From the NCBI GenBank assembly GCA_019745195.1, contig JAIETL010000023.1, positions 62,001 to 126,000 of the forward strand: a stretch of 64,000 nt of DNA, read 5' to 3'. Positions within the stretch are counted from its first letter, which is position 1. Each line of letters opens with the position of its first letter. Origin of the DNA: Beijerinckiaceae bacterium. GTDB lineage: Bacteria; Pseudomonadota; Alphaproteobacteria; Rhizobiales; Beijerinckiaceae. Shown here one piece after another: positions 51,850 to 60,451 of this stretch. The notes under the pieces are model-generated. The model was not told the DNA's origin, ran no database searches, and saw nothing but the letters and a program-made list of their open reading frames with translations. Both the position numbers and the translations under genes were made by a program.

Positions 51850-52551
51850 CTAGTGGCCGAGATAAGCGCGCACGACCTCCGGGTGGCTCTTGAGCTCCTT
51901 TGCGGGTCCATCCATCACGATCCGGCCGGCTTCGAAGAGATAGGCGCGATCAGCCAGGTTGAGCGCCATCATGGAGTTCTGCTCGACCAGCAGGATGGTC
52001 ATCCCCATCGCCTTGATCTTCGCCAGGGTCTCGAAAACGCCCGCGACGATCTTCGGCGCAAGGCCAAGCGACGGTTCGTCGAAGAGGCAGATGCGTGGAC
52101 GCGCCATCAACGCGCGCGCAATCGCCAGCATCTCCTGCTCCCCGCCGGATAGCTTCCCGGCGGCCTGCGTCTGGCGCTCCCGCAGAATGGGAAACATGTC
52201 CATCATGCGGTCGAGATCGTCATCCTGCTCCTTGTCGGTTCTGGTGTAGGCCCCCATTCGCAGGTTTTGCAGAACGCTCATCTGCGGGAAAACCTGGCGT
52301 CCCTCGGGGCACATCGTGATCCCTGCGCGGACGATCGCGTGTCCGCTTTGATTGGTGATGTCGCGTCCCTCGAACTGGATGGAACCCGCCCGCACCGGAA
52401 CGATGCCGCAGATCGCCTTGAGCGTCGAAGACTTGCCTGCGCCGTTGGCTCCGATCAGAGCGACGCATTCGCCGGCCGCGACGTCGAGGCTGACGCCATG
52501 GATCACCTCGATCGCGCCATAGCTGACCCGGAGATCGCGAATGCCCAGCAT
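51850..52551 (-). CDS. livF: LIV-type ABC transporter ATPase, LivF
   Basis: 233 aa from ATG 52551, placed 1 bp after the livG stop; the frame extends to 52578. Walker A ALIGANGAGKSSTLKAI, signature KLSGGEQEMLAIARALM, Walker B RICLFDEPSLGLAP, typical of LivF. It ends 32 bp before the binding-protein gene. One of two ATPases of the LIV transporter. Confidence 0.9.
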   Translation of the reverse strand: MLGIRDLRVSYGAIEVIHGVSLDVAAGECVALIGANGAGKSSTLKAICGIVPVRAGSIQFEGRDITNQSGHAIVRAGITMCPEGRQVFPQMSVLQNLRMGAYTRTDKEQDDDLDRMMDMFPILRERQTQAAGKLSGGEQEMLAIARALMARPRICLFDEPSLGLAPKIVAGVFETLAKIKAMGMTILLVEQNSMMALNLADRAYLFEAGRIVMDGPAKELKSHPEVVRAYLGH

Positions 52552-52552
52552 C

Positions 52553-53320
52553 TCAGGCAGCCTCGCCGAGATAGGCATCGATCACCGCGGGATTGGCCCT
52601 GATCTCGGCCGGCGTGCCCTGCGCGATCTTCGAGCCGAAATTCAACACGACGATGCGGTCGCACAGCGCCATGATCAGGGCCATGTGATGCTCGATGATC
52701 ACCACTGCGAGGCCGCGCTTGCGAATTCCCCGGACGAGTTCCGCCAGTTCCTGACGCTCGTGCTCGACGAGACCTGCGGCGGGTTCGTCGACAAGCAGAA
52801 TCCTTGGCCGTGCCGCCAGGGCGGTGGCGATCATCAGGAACCGCTGCTGCGCCGAGGAGATGCCACCCACGGGGCGATCCGCAATGGACGCCAGCGAGCA
52901 GAGCCGCAGCAGATCGTCGACATGTGCGGCGGTCTCGTCATCGTCCACTGACGCGGCGCCGAGCGGCAGGATCGAGGCGAAGGGATTGACCGTGCGGATC
53001 GGATGGCAGCCGATGGTCACGTGCTGGCGAACCGTGAATTCCGGGAAGACGCGCGCGGTCTGGAACGTCCGCGCGAGCCCTTTGGCGACACGCTGCGGTT
53101 CAGGCATCCTTTCGATCGATTGCCCGCCGAGGACGATCGACCCCGATGTCGGCGGCAGGAGACCGGCGAGGACATTGACGGTGGTCGACTTGCCCGAGCC
53201 ATTCGGGCCGATGAGCCCAAGAATCTCGCCGGCAGCCACATCGAACGACAGATCACGGATCGCGCGGACGCCGCCAAAGTTCTTGGACAATGCATCGACG
53301 CGCAGGATCGTGTCGGCCAT
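52553..53320 (-). CDS. livG: LIV-type ABC transporter ATPase, LivG
   Basis: 255 aa from ATG 53320. Walker A GLIGPNGSGKSTTVNVL, then the LivG insert region VRQHVTIGCHPI, signature GGISSAQQRFLMIATALA (a variant of LSGGQQR), Walker B RILLVDEPAAGL. The altered signature (GISSAQQ) is unusual but kept in LivG relatives. It is the first gene of the eight-gene leftward operon livG-livF-livK-livH-livM-acd-mdr-acs, divergent from a LysR gene. Confidence 0.88.
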   Translation of the reverse strand: MADTILRVDALSKNFGGVRAIRDLSFDVAAGEILGLIGPNGSGKSTTVNVLAGLLPPTSGSIVLGGQSIERMPEPQRVAKGLARTFQTARVFPEFTVRQHVTIGCHPIRTVNPFASILPLGAASVDDDETAAHVDDLLRLCSLASIADRPVGGISSAQQRFLMIATALAARPRILLVDEPAAGLVEHERQELAELVRGIRKRGLAVVIIEHHMALIMALCDRIVVLNFGSKIAQGTPAEIRANPAVIDAYLGEAA

Positions 53321-53395
53321 GTTGCGCTTCCGGAAAGCGAGTATGCTGAAGGCAAGCCTATGCGCCGGCTCCGGGTGGGGGTATCGCAAAGATTC

Positions 53396-53433
53396 GCGCT
53401 AGATATTCAATTTTTCGATGATATCGTGAGCGC
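53396..53433. promoter_or_regulatory. Nested inverted repeat in livG/LysR promoter region
   Basis: GCGCT...GATAT-N14-ATATC...AGCGC, with the two arm pairs symmetric except for a two-base slip. It lies between the divergent livG and LysR starts, 24 bp before the LysR ATG, where a LysR operator is expected. Confidence 0.4.
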
Positions 53434-53456
53434 TGAAAAAGCCTCCCAGCCCGCCA

Positions 53457-54371
53457 ATGGTCCGGATTCGCAACATCAATTCGATCCATGTTTTCGACAG
53501 CGTCGCCCGCTTCGGCAGCGTGACCAGGGCTGCGCAATACTGCGGCAGCACCCAGAGTTCGGTCAGCTACCACATCAAGAAGCTCGAAACGGACCTCGGC
53601 GTCGTCCTCTTCCGGCGGACCGCGCACGGTCTCGAATTGACCGAGGATGGAGCTCGTCTGGCGATTCATGTCGATGCCGGGTTGCAGCAGATCGGCGCGG
53701 GCATCGCGCTGGTCGCCCGCAGGAGGGCGGAGGTGCGGGTTGCACTCGTCCCGATGTTCGCCAGCCGCCTCGTTTCGGCCCGCATCGGCGATCTGCGTCA
53801 GTCCTTCCCCGATGTCGACGTGACCTTGCTCAATCACAACAACACCTTCGTGAAACTTCCGGACCCGCACGCCTTCGCGGATTTCGGCATCCAGTGGGGA
53901 ACCGGCGGCTGGCCGAAATTCGAGGCGGAGAAGCTGTGGGACGAGCGGCTCGTCGCGGTCTGCAGCCCCGGCTACCAGGCGATGCTCGGACTGTCTGAAC
54001 CTCAGGATGTTCAACGCTGCACGTTGTTGCATGTCGACGACAAGCGGATGTGGGCCGAATGGATGAAGGACTGCGGCACCGAACTGCGACCTGATCAGCC
54101 GAACATGATGCTGGAGGATCGCCACTTCCAGCTGAGTTCGACCATGAATGGTCTCGGCATTTCGCTCTTTGCGGAATGGCTGGTTCAGGGCGAGCTGAAA
54201 GCGGGCAGCCTCGTGAATCCTTTCCAACGATCCTATCCGACACAGTTCAGCTATTACCTCGTGGCGCCACACGGGCGGCCGTTATCGGCGAGAGCCAGAC
54301 AGGTGCGGGAGTGGTTCCTCGGCCTGGCGGCGGGAAGGGAACAACAGATCCTGTCGGCGCCGTCGAGCTGA
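53457..54371 (+). CDS. LysR-family transcriptional regulator (GcvA-like)
   Basis: 304 aa. HTH: NSIHVFDSVARFGSVTRAAQYCGSTQSSVSYHIKKLETDLGVVLFRRTAHGLELTEDG, then the effector domain VRVALVPMFASRLVSARIGDLRQSFPDVDVTL. The HVDDKRMWAEWMKDCG segment is like the GcvA/AmpR branch. It is divergent from livG and probably regulates the LIV/CoA-activation operon. Confidence 0.9.
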   Translation: MVRIRNINSIHVFDSVARFGSVTRAAQYCGSTQSSVSYHIKKLETDLGVVLFRRTAHGLELTEDGARLAIHVDAGLQQIGAGIALVARRRAEVRVALVPMFASRLVSARIGDLRQSFPDVDVTLLNHNNTFVKLPDPHAFADFGIQWGTGGWPKFEAEKLWDERLVAVCSPGYQAMLGLSEPQDVQRCTLLHVDDKRMWAEWMKDCGTELRPDQPNMMLEDRHFQLSSTMNGLGISLFAEWLVQGELKAGSLVNPFQRSYPTQFSYYLVAPHGRPLSARARQVREWFLGLAAGREQQILSAPSS

Positions 54372-54404
54372 CTTCGGCAGTCGAGCGGCTTGGGCCAACG
54401 GCCC

Positions 54405-54600
54405 TCACGGCTGACCGATTTGCGCCCAATCGCGTATTCCGACGGATGTGATTGTCCGTGGTAGGGCAACGAGGCGGTTCCAAGCGTCGCATGGCGCCTC
54501 GATGATCTCGCCATAGCACTCGAAGACCCGGTTCGACAGGAAGTTGGCGCGCAGGAACGGCCTGACCTGCTCGACGGGGTGGATCTCCGGCGGCCTCGCA
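54405..54600 (-). pseudogene. IS630-family transposase C-terminal remnant
   Basis: The complement reads PPEIHPVEQVRPFLRANFLS, then NRVFECYGEIIEAPCDAWNR and LVALPRTITSVGIRDWA before a stop at 54405. This is the end of IS630-type transposases (PELNPVE, the last DDE Glu, through ...IGxRxWA). Only about 65 residues remain. No terminal repeats were found. Confidence 0.78.
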
Positions 54601-54657
54601 GTTCGCTCAACGCTCTTGTCTCGACCGGCGCCGGATTGCCTTAGGCTGAAGCGACGT

Positions 54658-54740
54658 TCAGCGCATCCATGTGAAGGCAGCGGCGGGTTGAAGGAAGCCG
54701 AGGAACTGCGCGGCTTCGCGGTCGAAACGCGTCGCAATGC
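54658..54740 (-). pseudogene. IS5-family transposase C-terminal remnant
   Basis: The complement reads ATRFDREAAQFLGFLQPAAA then FTWMR and a stop at 54658, the ending of IS5-type transposases (RYDK...FLAFVxLAAxxxWLR). Only about 26 residues remain, directly before the IS630 remnant. It matches a different IS5 subgroup from the element at 36519. Confidence 0.65.
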
Positions 54741-54969
54741 ATCATAAGTATTTGATTTGATTAAGGCATCTCTCAGTCGTGTTGCGGAGCGATCGGCTCG
54801 TCATCGGCCGGGACATGGATCGCGGCCCGTGCGACCGGGCGCGCCGCCGGCATAGCGCCGTCCGGCAACCGGGACACGTCTTGCCTCTCCAGCCAGGCCA
54901 GCCTTGCGGCGAGATCGGTCGCCAGGACACGCCGGACATGGTCGTCGGTTCGGCTCTCGCGCGCTTCAT

Positions 54970-56534
54970 TCAGCCGCTCACGACCTGCCGCGAGAAGCGC
55001 GCGACCGACTGGTCGAGCCGGCGCGCCGAGGCATCGACCCCTGCGGCGGCGTCCGAGACCTGACGGCTGTTCTCCATCGTCCGTGCCGTGTCGCCGGCGA
55101 CGAGGTCGATCGCGGCCGCGACCTGCTCGGCTTCCCCGACCGCCCGGCCCAGCGACGCCAGCATCTGGCCGATCGCGGCGCTCTGCTGATCGACCGCGAC
55201 GACGATGCCGTCGGCCGCCGCGACGATCGCCTCGGTGGATTTGCTGATGTTCATCACGGCGCCGAGCGAGCGCTCGGCCGCGCCGCGCACCTCCTCGATG
55301 CCGCGTGCGATGTCGCCAGTGGCCGCGCCCGTGCGCGCCGCCAGGCTCTTGACCTCGTTGGCGACGATGGCGAAGCCGGGCCGGCGCGGGCCGCCTCGAT
55401 CGTCGCGTTCAGGGCGAGCAGATTGGTCTGCGCGGCGATTTCGCTGATCAGGTTGGAGACCTGCCCGATATCGCGCACGGCCTCCGAGAGCTCGCTCTTG
55501 ATCGCGATCGAAGCCTGCACGTCGGTGGCGGCAGCCTGCACGAGGCCGTTGGTCCTTTCGGCTTCGCGCCGGATCAGCAGGATCGAATCGGTCAGCCCGC
55601 GCGAGCCGGCCTCGACCGAGGCGATGTCGGTCTTGGCCGCGCCCACCTTGGTCAGCACGCCGGCGAGGTTGCCCTTGGAGCCATGGGCGATCGCTCGCAA
55701 TTGCTCCGCAGCGCCGTTCATCCGCGCGACGGCATCGGAAACCGATTGCAGAATGACGCCGACCTCGGAGCGGAACCCATCGGCCTGCGCCTCGACCTCC
55801 TCGCGCCGCTTCTCCTCCTGACGGGCCTGCTCCTGCGCCGCGGAGCCGAGCGACCGGGCGCTGCTGATCGCCTGCACGCGGTCGCGCACGAGCTGCGCCA
55901 TGTTGCGCAGCGAGATCAGCATCACCGAGCCGAGGATGGCCTGAAACAGAAGGTTCTCCACCACATGGCCCGTCGGCATGAAGCCGAACTGGACGATCCG
56001 CCCCAGCAGGATCAGCCCGGCGAAAACCAGGGCGGCGGATGGCAGGCTCGCCATGGTGAAGGTGCCGGCGCAGACGAGGCCCGCCAGGATGCTGGCGATC
56101 AGAACCTCCATCTGCGGCGCGACGCCAGGATTGATCACGATCGGCAGGATCATCCAGGGCAGCGCCAGCAGGCCGGAATCGATCAGGACGCGATCGACGA
56201 AGCGCGGCGGCAGCGGCTTGTCGCGCTGCCGGGACCGCGCCTGCCGCATCCGCGTCGCGCCGAGCAGGCCGGTTGCGCCGACATAGGCGGCGAAGAGCAG
56301 CGGAAACCACAGCCAGCCGTGATAGAGCGCGACGCTGGCGATGACGAGGGCGGAGAGCACATTGGCGACGAGGATCGGCGGCAGCACACGCGCGAACATC
56401 TCGGCCTGGGCTGTTCGCAGATGCGCCGCGAGATCGGGCTCCAGGACCGGCAGGCCAAGCCTGCGGTTGACCCAGGCGTCGTAGCGCGACAGCAGACTGG
56501 CGGTCGGCGTCGTCGTGTCGCCCGGATTCGTCAT
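54970..56534 (-). pseudogene. Methyl-accepting chemotaxis protein, frameshifted in the signalling tip
   Basis: From ATG 56534 the frame gives a receptor with several membrane segments (residues ~40-190), then MCP heptads: AQTNLLALNATIEAARAG (the hairpin tip), after which it goes wrong. The continuation PGFAIVANEVKSLAARTG and on to QSVARFSRQVVSG is in another frame ending at 54970. Comparison with the canonical ARAGEAGRGFAVVA shows that about 10 nt of EAGR coding sequence are missing near 55380. Translation would run on out of frame to 55254. The receptor is presumably inactive, unless the sequence contains an error. Confidence 0.82.
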
Positions 56535-56624
56535 GCCGGCTTCGGGCCTGTCCTGCTGAATAATAAGGCAGGAACGATGCGCCAGCCGCGTTACGTCGCG
56601 GTTAACGCTGCATGCAGCCCACGC

Positions 56625-57341
56625 TCACGACCAGCCCGGCCGCCACTTTGCGAACTCGGCCTTGGTCTCGGCGTTGGCCGGATAGAGCCCGAAAATGCCC
56701 TGCCCCGCCCTGACGCGCTCGGCGACGAAGTCCTCATAGGCCGTCTGCTCATAGGCCTCTTCGGCGACCTCGTTTGCGATATGGGCGGGCACGCAACAGA
56801 CCCCCTCGCCATCGCCAACCATGATGTCGCCGGGATAGACGGCGACGTCCCCGCAGGCGATCGGCGCGTTGATGTCGAGCGCATGATGGCGGATCAGGTT
56901 GGTCGGCGCGCTCGGGCGCTGGTGATAGGCCGGGATGGCCAGCGCCGCGATCTCGGGCGAGTCGCGAAAACCGCCATCGGTGACGATTCCGGCCACGCCG
57001 CGCTGCATCAGCCGCGTCACCAGGATGCCGCCGGCCGAGGCGGCGCGCGCATCCTTGCGCGAGTCGATCACCATGACATGGCCGGGCGGGCAGTCCTCGA
57101 CCGCGCGCCGCTGCGGGTGCTGCGTGCCCTCGAACATGCCCAGATGATCGAGGTCTTCCCGCGCCGGGATATAGCGCAAAGTGAAGGCCTCGCCGACCAT
57201 GCTCTCGCCCTTCAGGCTCAGCGGCCGCACATCCTGTATGAAGACGTTACGGAAGCCGCGCTTGAACAGGGCGGTGGTCAGGGTCGCGGTCGAGACGCGC
57301 TTGAGCTTGGCGCGGTTTTCGGGGGTGAGGGTGGTCGTCAT
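56625..57341 (-). CDS. RraA-family aldolase/demethylmenaquinone methyltransferase-like protein
   Basis: 238 aa from ATG 57341. RraA/HMG aldolase signature: VSTATLTTALFKRGFRNVFI, CPPGHVMVIDSRKDARAASAGGILVTRLMQRGVAGIVTDGGFRDSPEI (GxxLxxxxxxxGxxGxVxDGxxRD). Members with the conserved Arg-Asp are 4-hydroxy-4-methyl-2-oxoglutarate/oxaloacetate-type class II aldolases; others inhibit RNase E. The proximity of DHDPS-family and IlvD-family genes favours the aldolase role. It is preceded by a palindromic element. Confidence 0.84.
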   Translation of the reverse strand: MTTTLTPENRAKLKRVSTATLTTALFKRGFRNVFIQDVRPLSLKGESMVGEAFTLRYIPAREDLDHLGMFEGTQHPQRRAVEDCPPGHVMVIDSRKDARAASAGGILVTRLMQRGVAGIVTDGGFRDSPEIAALAIPAYHQRPSAPTNLIRHHALDINAPIACGDVAVYPGDIMVGDGEGVCCVPAHIANEVAEEAYEQTAYEDFVAERVRAGQGIFGLYPANAETKAEFAKWRPGWS

Positions 57342-57382
57342 GACACTCTGCTTTCGCCGCTTGCGCGAGCCATTCAAAAACG

Positions 57383-57484
57383 CGTCGTCCCGGACAAGCG
57401 GCGCAGCCGCGCCGATCCGGGATCCATTCCTGAACCGTTCCGGAATGGATCCCGGGTCTCCGCTGCGCTCCGCCCGGGACGACG
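57383..57484. repeat. Palindromic intergenic element (type A)
   Basis: The outer arms CGTCGTCCCGG and CCGGGACGACG are perfect 11-bp complements; inner arms ATCCGGGATCCATTCC and GGAATGGATCCCGGGT match at 15 of 16. The whole 102 bp can fold into a two-step hairpin. It has the look of the dispersed palindromic elements common in Hyphomicrobiales. It lies between the RraA-like gene and the tctC-like gene. Confidence 0.8.
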
Positions 57485-57505
57485 GAGCGCGAGAAATGCA
57501 AACGA

Positions 57506-58486
57506 TCACTCGATCTTCACATTGGCCTTCTGCGCCACCTCGGCCCAGCGCTTGGTCTCGGCTGCGATATGAGCGGTGAACTGTTCCTGTGTCGAGCCGA
57601 CGGGATCGACGCCGAGCTTTTTGAGCTGATCGATCACGGCCGGCTCCTTCATGATCGCCTGGACCTCGGCGGAGAGCCTGGCGACGATCTCCTTGGGCAC
57701 GCCGGACGGCGCGAAGAAGCCGTGCCAGGAGGCGGCCTCGTAGCCGGGGATGAACTCGGCCACCGTCGGCAGGTCCTTGGCCACCGGGAGCCGCTGGGCG
57801 GTGGCGGTGGCGAGCGCCCTGATCTTGCCGGCTTCGACATGAGGCCAGGCGATGGTGATGTTGTCGAAGGAGAGCTGGATCTGGCCCGACAGCAGATCCT
57901 GCGTCACCTGCCCGCTGGAGCGGTAGGGCACATGGGCCATGTCGGTTCCGGTCGCGACCTTGAAGAGTTCGGCCGCCATATGGGTCGATGTGCCCGCGCC
58001 CGACGAGCCGAACGAGTATTTGCCGGGGTTCTTCTTGAGCAGGTCGATCAGTTCCGGGACGGTCTTGGCGGGCAGGTCGATATTGACCATCAGGATGTTG
58101 GGAACGCTCGCGACCTGCGAAATCGGCGCGAAATCCTTGATATGGTCGAAGGGCAGCCTGGCGTAGACGGCCGGGTTGATCGCATGGGTCGAAACCGTGC
58201 CCATGGTCAGCATCGTGCCGTCCTGCGGGCCGCGCGCCACGGCCGCGACACCGGTATTGCCGCCGGCTCCCGCCCTGTTCTCGACGATGAACCGGCCGTT
58301 CAGCCTGGCGCCGAGCCGCTCGGCCAGAATGCGTCCGAGCAGATCGGTGGTGCCGCCGGCCGCGAAGGGCACGACGATCGTCACCACCTTCGAGCCGGGA
58401 TAATCCGCCTGAGCGAAGGCGGGCGAACCCAGCATGAGAGCCGCGCCCGCAGCCAGCGCCGTCCTGCGTGTCAATCTCGTCATCAT
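57506..58486 (-). CDS. Bug/TctC-family tripartite tricarboxylate transporter binding protein
   Basis: 326 aa from ATG 58486 (ATGATG, with GGAG upstream). The signal segment is MTRLTRRTALAAGAALMLGS. TctC family motifs: VTIVVPFAAGGTTDLLGRIL, VENRAGAGGNTGVAAVARG, KYSFGSSGAGTSTHMAAELF. It binds organic acids in the periplasm. No TctA/TctB membrane partners are in the window, so it is an orphan binding protein here. It is divergent from a GntR gene with a palindromic operator between. Confidence 0.88.
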   Translation of the reverse strand: MMTRLTRRTALAAGAALMLGSPAFAQADYPGSKVVTIVVPFAAGGTTDLLGRILAERLGARLNGRFIVENRAGAGGNTGVAAVARGPQDGTMLTMGTVSTHAINPAVYARLPFDHIKDFAPISQVASVPNILMVNIDLPAKTVPELIDLLKKNPGKYSFGSSGAGTSTHMAAELFKVATGTDMAHVPYRSSGQVTQDLLSGQIQLSFDNITIAWPHVEAGKIRALATATAQRLPVAKDLPTVAEFIPGYEAASWHGFFAPSGVPKEIVARLSAEVQAIMKEPAVIDQLKKLGVDPVGSTQEQFTAHIAAETKRWAEVAQKANVKIE

Positions 58487-58548
58487 CGCTCCGTTTCCTC
58501 TGCTTACGCCCATCTGATGGCGGGCCTTGGCAAAGGCATCTAGCACAT

Positions 58549-58578
58549 GATTTCGAATTTGAAATCTGAAATTTCAGA
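58549..58578. promoter_or_regulatory. Double palindromic operator between tctC-like and gntR genes
   Basis: GATTTC-GAATTT-GAAATC (58549-58566) and TCTGAAATTTCAGA (58565-58578, a perfect 14-bp palindrome) overlap by 2 bases. They stand 24 bp before the GntR start and 62 bp upstream of the tctC-like gene, an apt autoregulatory GntR site. Confidence 0.75.
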
Positions 58579-58601
58579 GTTGCGCCGATTCACCGCTTGT
58601 G

Positions 58602-59375
58602 ATGAATAGGATCGGCATGGATGCTGTCGGGCGGCACAGTCTCGCGCCGGCAGCCTGCAAATGGATCGACATGACCAGCCTGAACCCGATCGAACCCGTC
58701 GCGCCTCACCTGCTGCGCTCGCTGCGCGAGCATGTGCATGAGCGCCTGCGCCGGGCGATCGTGGCCGGGCGCTTCCGCAATGGCGAACGCCTGAACGAGC
58801 GTGCGTTGGCCGAAATGCTCGGCGTCAGCACGACGCCGGTGAAGGATGCGATCCGCAAGCTCGAGAGCGAAGGCCTCGTGCGGACGGAGGCGCGGCGCGG
58901 CGTCTTCGTCGAGTTTTCCGTCGGCCAGGCGCTTCAGATGGCGCTGGGGCGTGCGGCTCTGGAAAGCGTGATGGCTCATATCGCCGCAAACCACGTCACT
59001 GCGGCGGACATTGCCGAACTGGCGCGGCTCATCGAGGAGATGGAGCACGCCACGGCCCATAGCGCACTGGAAGACCTGGTCACCCTGAACGAGGCCTATC
59101 ACGGCATGATCCACCGGATCTCCGGCTGCGCCTATCTGGAGCGTCGGCTCGACGGGCAGCGCATGTACGACCACGCCCAGCGCATCGCGCTGTTGTCGGA
59201 GCCGATGGAGCGCGGCCAGGGTTTCGATGAACACAGCGCGATTTTCCAGGCGCTGAAAGCCCGCGACGCCGGGCTGGCCGAACAGAGGATGCGCCGCCAC
59301 ATCGTCCGCTCGGCGAAAGCCCATGTGCGGCAGGTGTTCGGCGCCGATGCGGAAGGACTGGCCTATGACGAGTGA
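58602..59375 (+). CDS. GntR-family (FadR subfamily) regulator
   Basis: 257 aa from ATG 58602; ATG 58671 (MTSLNPIEP) is an equally good start. The winged HTH is LREHVHERLRRAIVAGRFRNGERLNERALAEMLGVSTTPVKDAIRKLESEGLVRTEARRGVFV. The FCD helical effector domain has metal-site residues in NEAYHGMIHRISG and HSAIFQALKARDAGLAEQRMRRHI. It probably represses the sugar-acid cluster. The stop overlaps the following lyase gene by 8 bp. Confidence 0.88.
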   Translation: MNRIGMDAVGRHSLAPAACKWIDMTSLNPIEPVAPHLLRSLREHVHERLRRAIVAGRFRNGERLNERALAEMLGVSTTPVKDAIRKLESEGLVRTEARRGVFVEFSVGQALQMALGRAALESVMAHIAANHVTAADIAELARLIEEMEHATAHSALEDLVTLNEAYHGMIHRISGCAYLERRLDGQRMYDHAQRIALLSEPMERGQGFDEHSAIFQALKARDAGLAEQRMRRHIVRSAKAHVRQVFGADAEGLAYDE

Positions 59376-60282
59376 CAACGTAAGGCGCGCCCTGCGCGGT
59401 ATTTCCGGCGTTCATGTCACCGCCTGGAAAGCCGATGGCGAAGCCGACTGGACCCTGACAGGCAAGATCGTCGCCCGCATCGCGGCGGCCGGCATCCACA
59501 ACATCGTCTCGGCTGGCAACACCGGCGAGTTCTACCCGATGACGACCGATGAGGTGGTGCGCAGCCACGCCGTCGCCGCGGAAAGCGCCGCCGGCAAGGC
59601 GCTGGTGACCGCCGGCATCGGCCGCTCCCTGCGCGAGGCGGTCGCGACCGGAAAACTCGCGGCCAAGGCCGGCTGCGACGCGGTGATGGTGCATCACCCG
59701 CTCGACCCCTTCGCCGCGCCGCAAAGCCAGGCGGACTACATCATCGCCATCGCCGAGGCGCTGGAGCTGCCGCTCGTCGCCTATATCCGCTCCGACGCAA
59801 TCGGCGTGACGGACCTCGTCCGTGTCGCGACGCACGCCAATGTCGCCGGCGTGAAGTTCGCATCGAACAACATGATGCTTTTGTCCGAATGCGTACGGGC
59901 CACGCAGGGGACATCGGCCAACTGGATTTGCGGGCTGGCGGAGGGTTGGGCCGCGCCGTTCTACGCATTGGGCGCGCGCGGTTTCACCTCGGGCCTGATC
60001 AACGTCGCTCCCGAGCGCTCGCTCGCGGTCTGGCGCGCCTTGGAAGCCGGCGATTATGCCGCCGCCCGCGCCGAGGTCGACGCCATCGCTGGTTTCGAGA
60101 CGCTACGCACGAAATATGGCAACGGCGCGAATGTGACGGTGGTCAAGGAGGCGCTCGGCATGCTGGGAACACCGGTCGGCCCGGTGCGGCTACCGGGACT
60201 GCCGGAGCTGAACGCGGCGGAACGGGCGGAGTTGCGGGCGATCGTCGCCGGCTGGAGCGCGGTGTGCGTGGCGGCGGAGTAA
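59368..60282 (+). CDS. DHDPS/NAL-family lyase (dihydrodipicolinate synthase-like)
   Basis: 304 aa from ATG 59368, 8 bp within the gntR end. TIM-barrel family: GIHNIVSAGNTGEFYPMTTDEV (the GxxGE motif), GIGRSLREAV, and the Schiff-base Lys near VAGVKFASNN (about residue 163). The family cleaves or condenses 2-keto acids, including KDG-type aldolases and 5-dehydro-4-deoxyglucarate dehydratase. With an IlvD-type dehydratase after it, a non-phosphorylated sugar-acid route is the likely setting; the precise enzyme is uncertain. Confidence 0.85.
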   Translation, partial: TSDNVRRALRGISGVHVTAWKADGEADWTLTGKIVARIAAAGIHNIVSAGNTGEFYPMTTDEVVRSHAVAAESAAGKALVTAGIGRSLREAVATGKLAAKAGCDAVMVHHPLDPFAAPQSQADYIIAIAEALELPLVAYIRSDAIGVTDLVRVATHANVAGVKFASNNMMLLSECVRATQGTSANWICGLAEGWAAPFYALGARGFTSGLINVAPERSLAVWRALEAGDYAAARAEVDAIAGFETLRTKYGNGANVTVVKEALGMLGTPVGPVRLPGLPELNAAERAELRAIVAGWSAVCVAAE

Positions 60283-60287
60283 CATCT

Positions 60288-60415
60288 GTCATTCCGGGGC
60301 TTCGCGCAGCGAAGAACCCGGCAACCCATGACCGGGTGAGCGCCTCATCGCCGGTAAGGATGTCTCACCCGGTCGTGGGTTCCGGGTTCGCAGCTTCGCT
60401 GCGCCCCGGAATGAC
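60288..60415. repeat. Palindromic intergenic element (type B)
   Basis: Outer arms GTCATTCCGGGGC and GCCCCGGAATGAC are perfect 13-bp complements; GGTTC/GAACC-rich inner arms (AACCCATGACCGGGTGAG against CTCACCCGGTCGTGGGTT) also pair. 128 bp in all. It differs in sequence from the element at 57383 and lies between the DHDPS-like and IlvD-like genes. Confidence 0.82.
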
Positions 60416-60451
60416 AAACCATACAGACAAGAAAACACCTCAGGAAACGCC

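Noticed and set aside
55683-57572. Long forward frame opposite the chemoreceptor and RraA-like genes
   Set aside because: Shadow of coding sequence on the complement; no domain recognised, and it crosses two genes and an intergenic palindrome.
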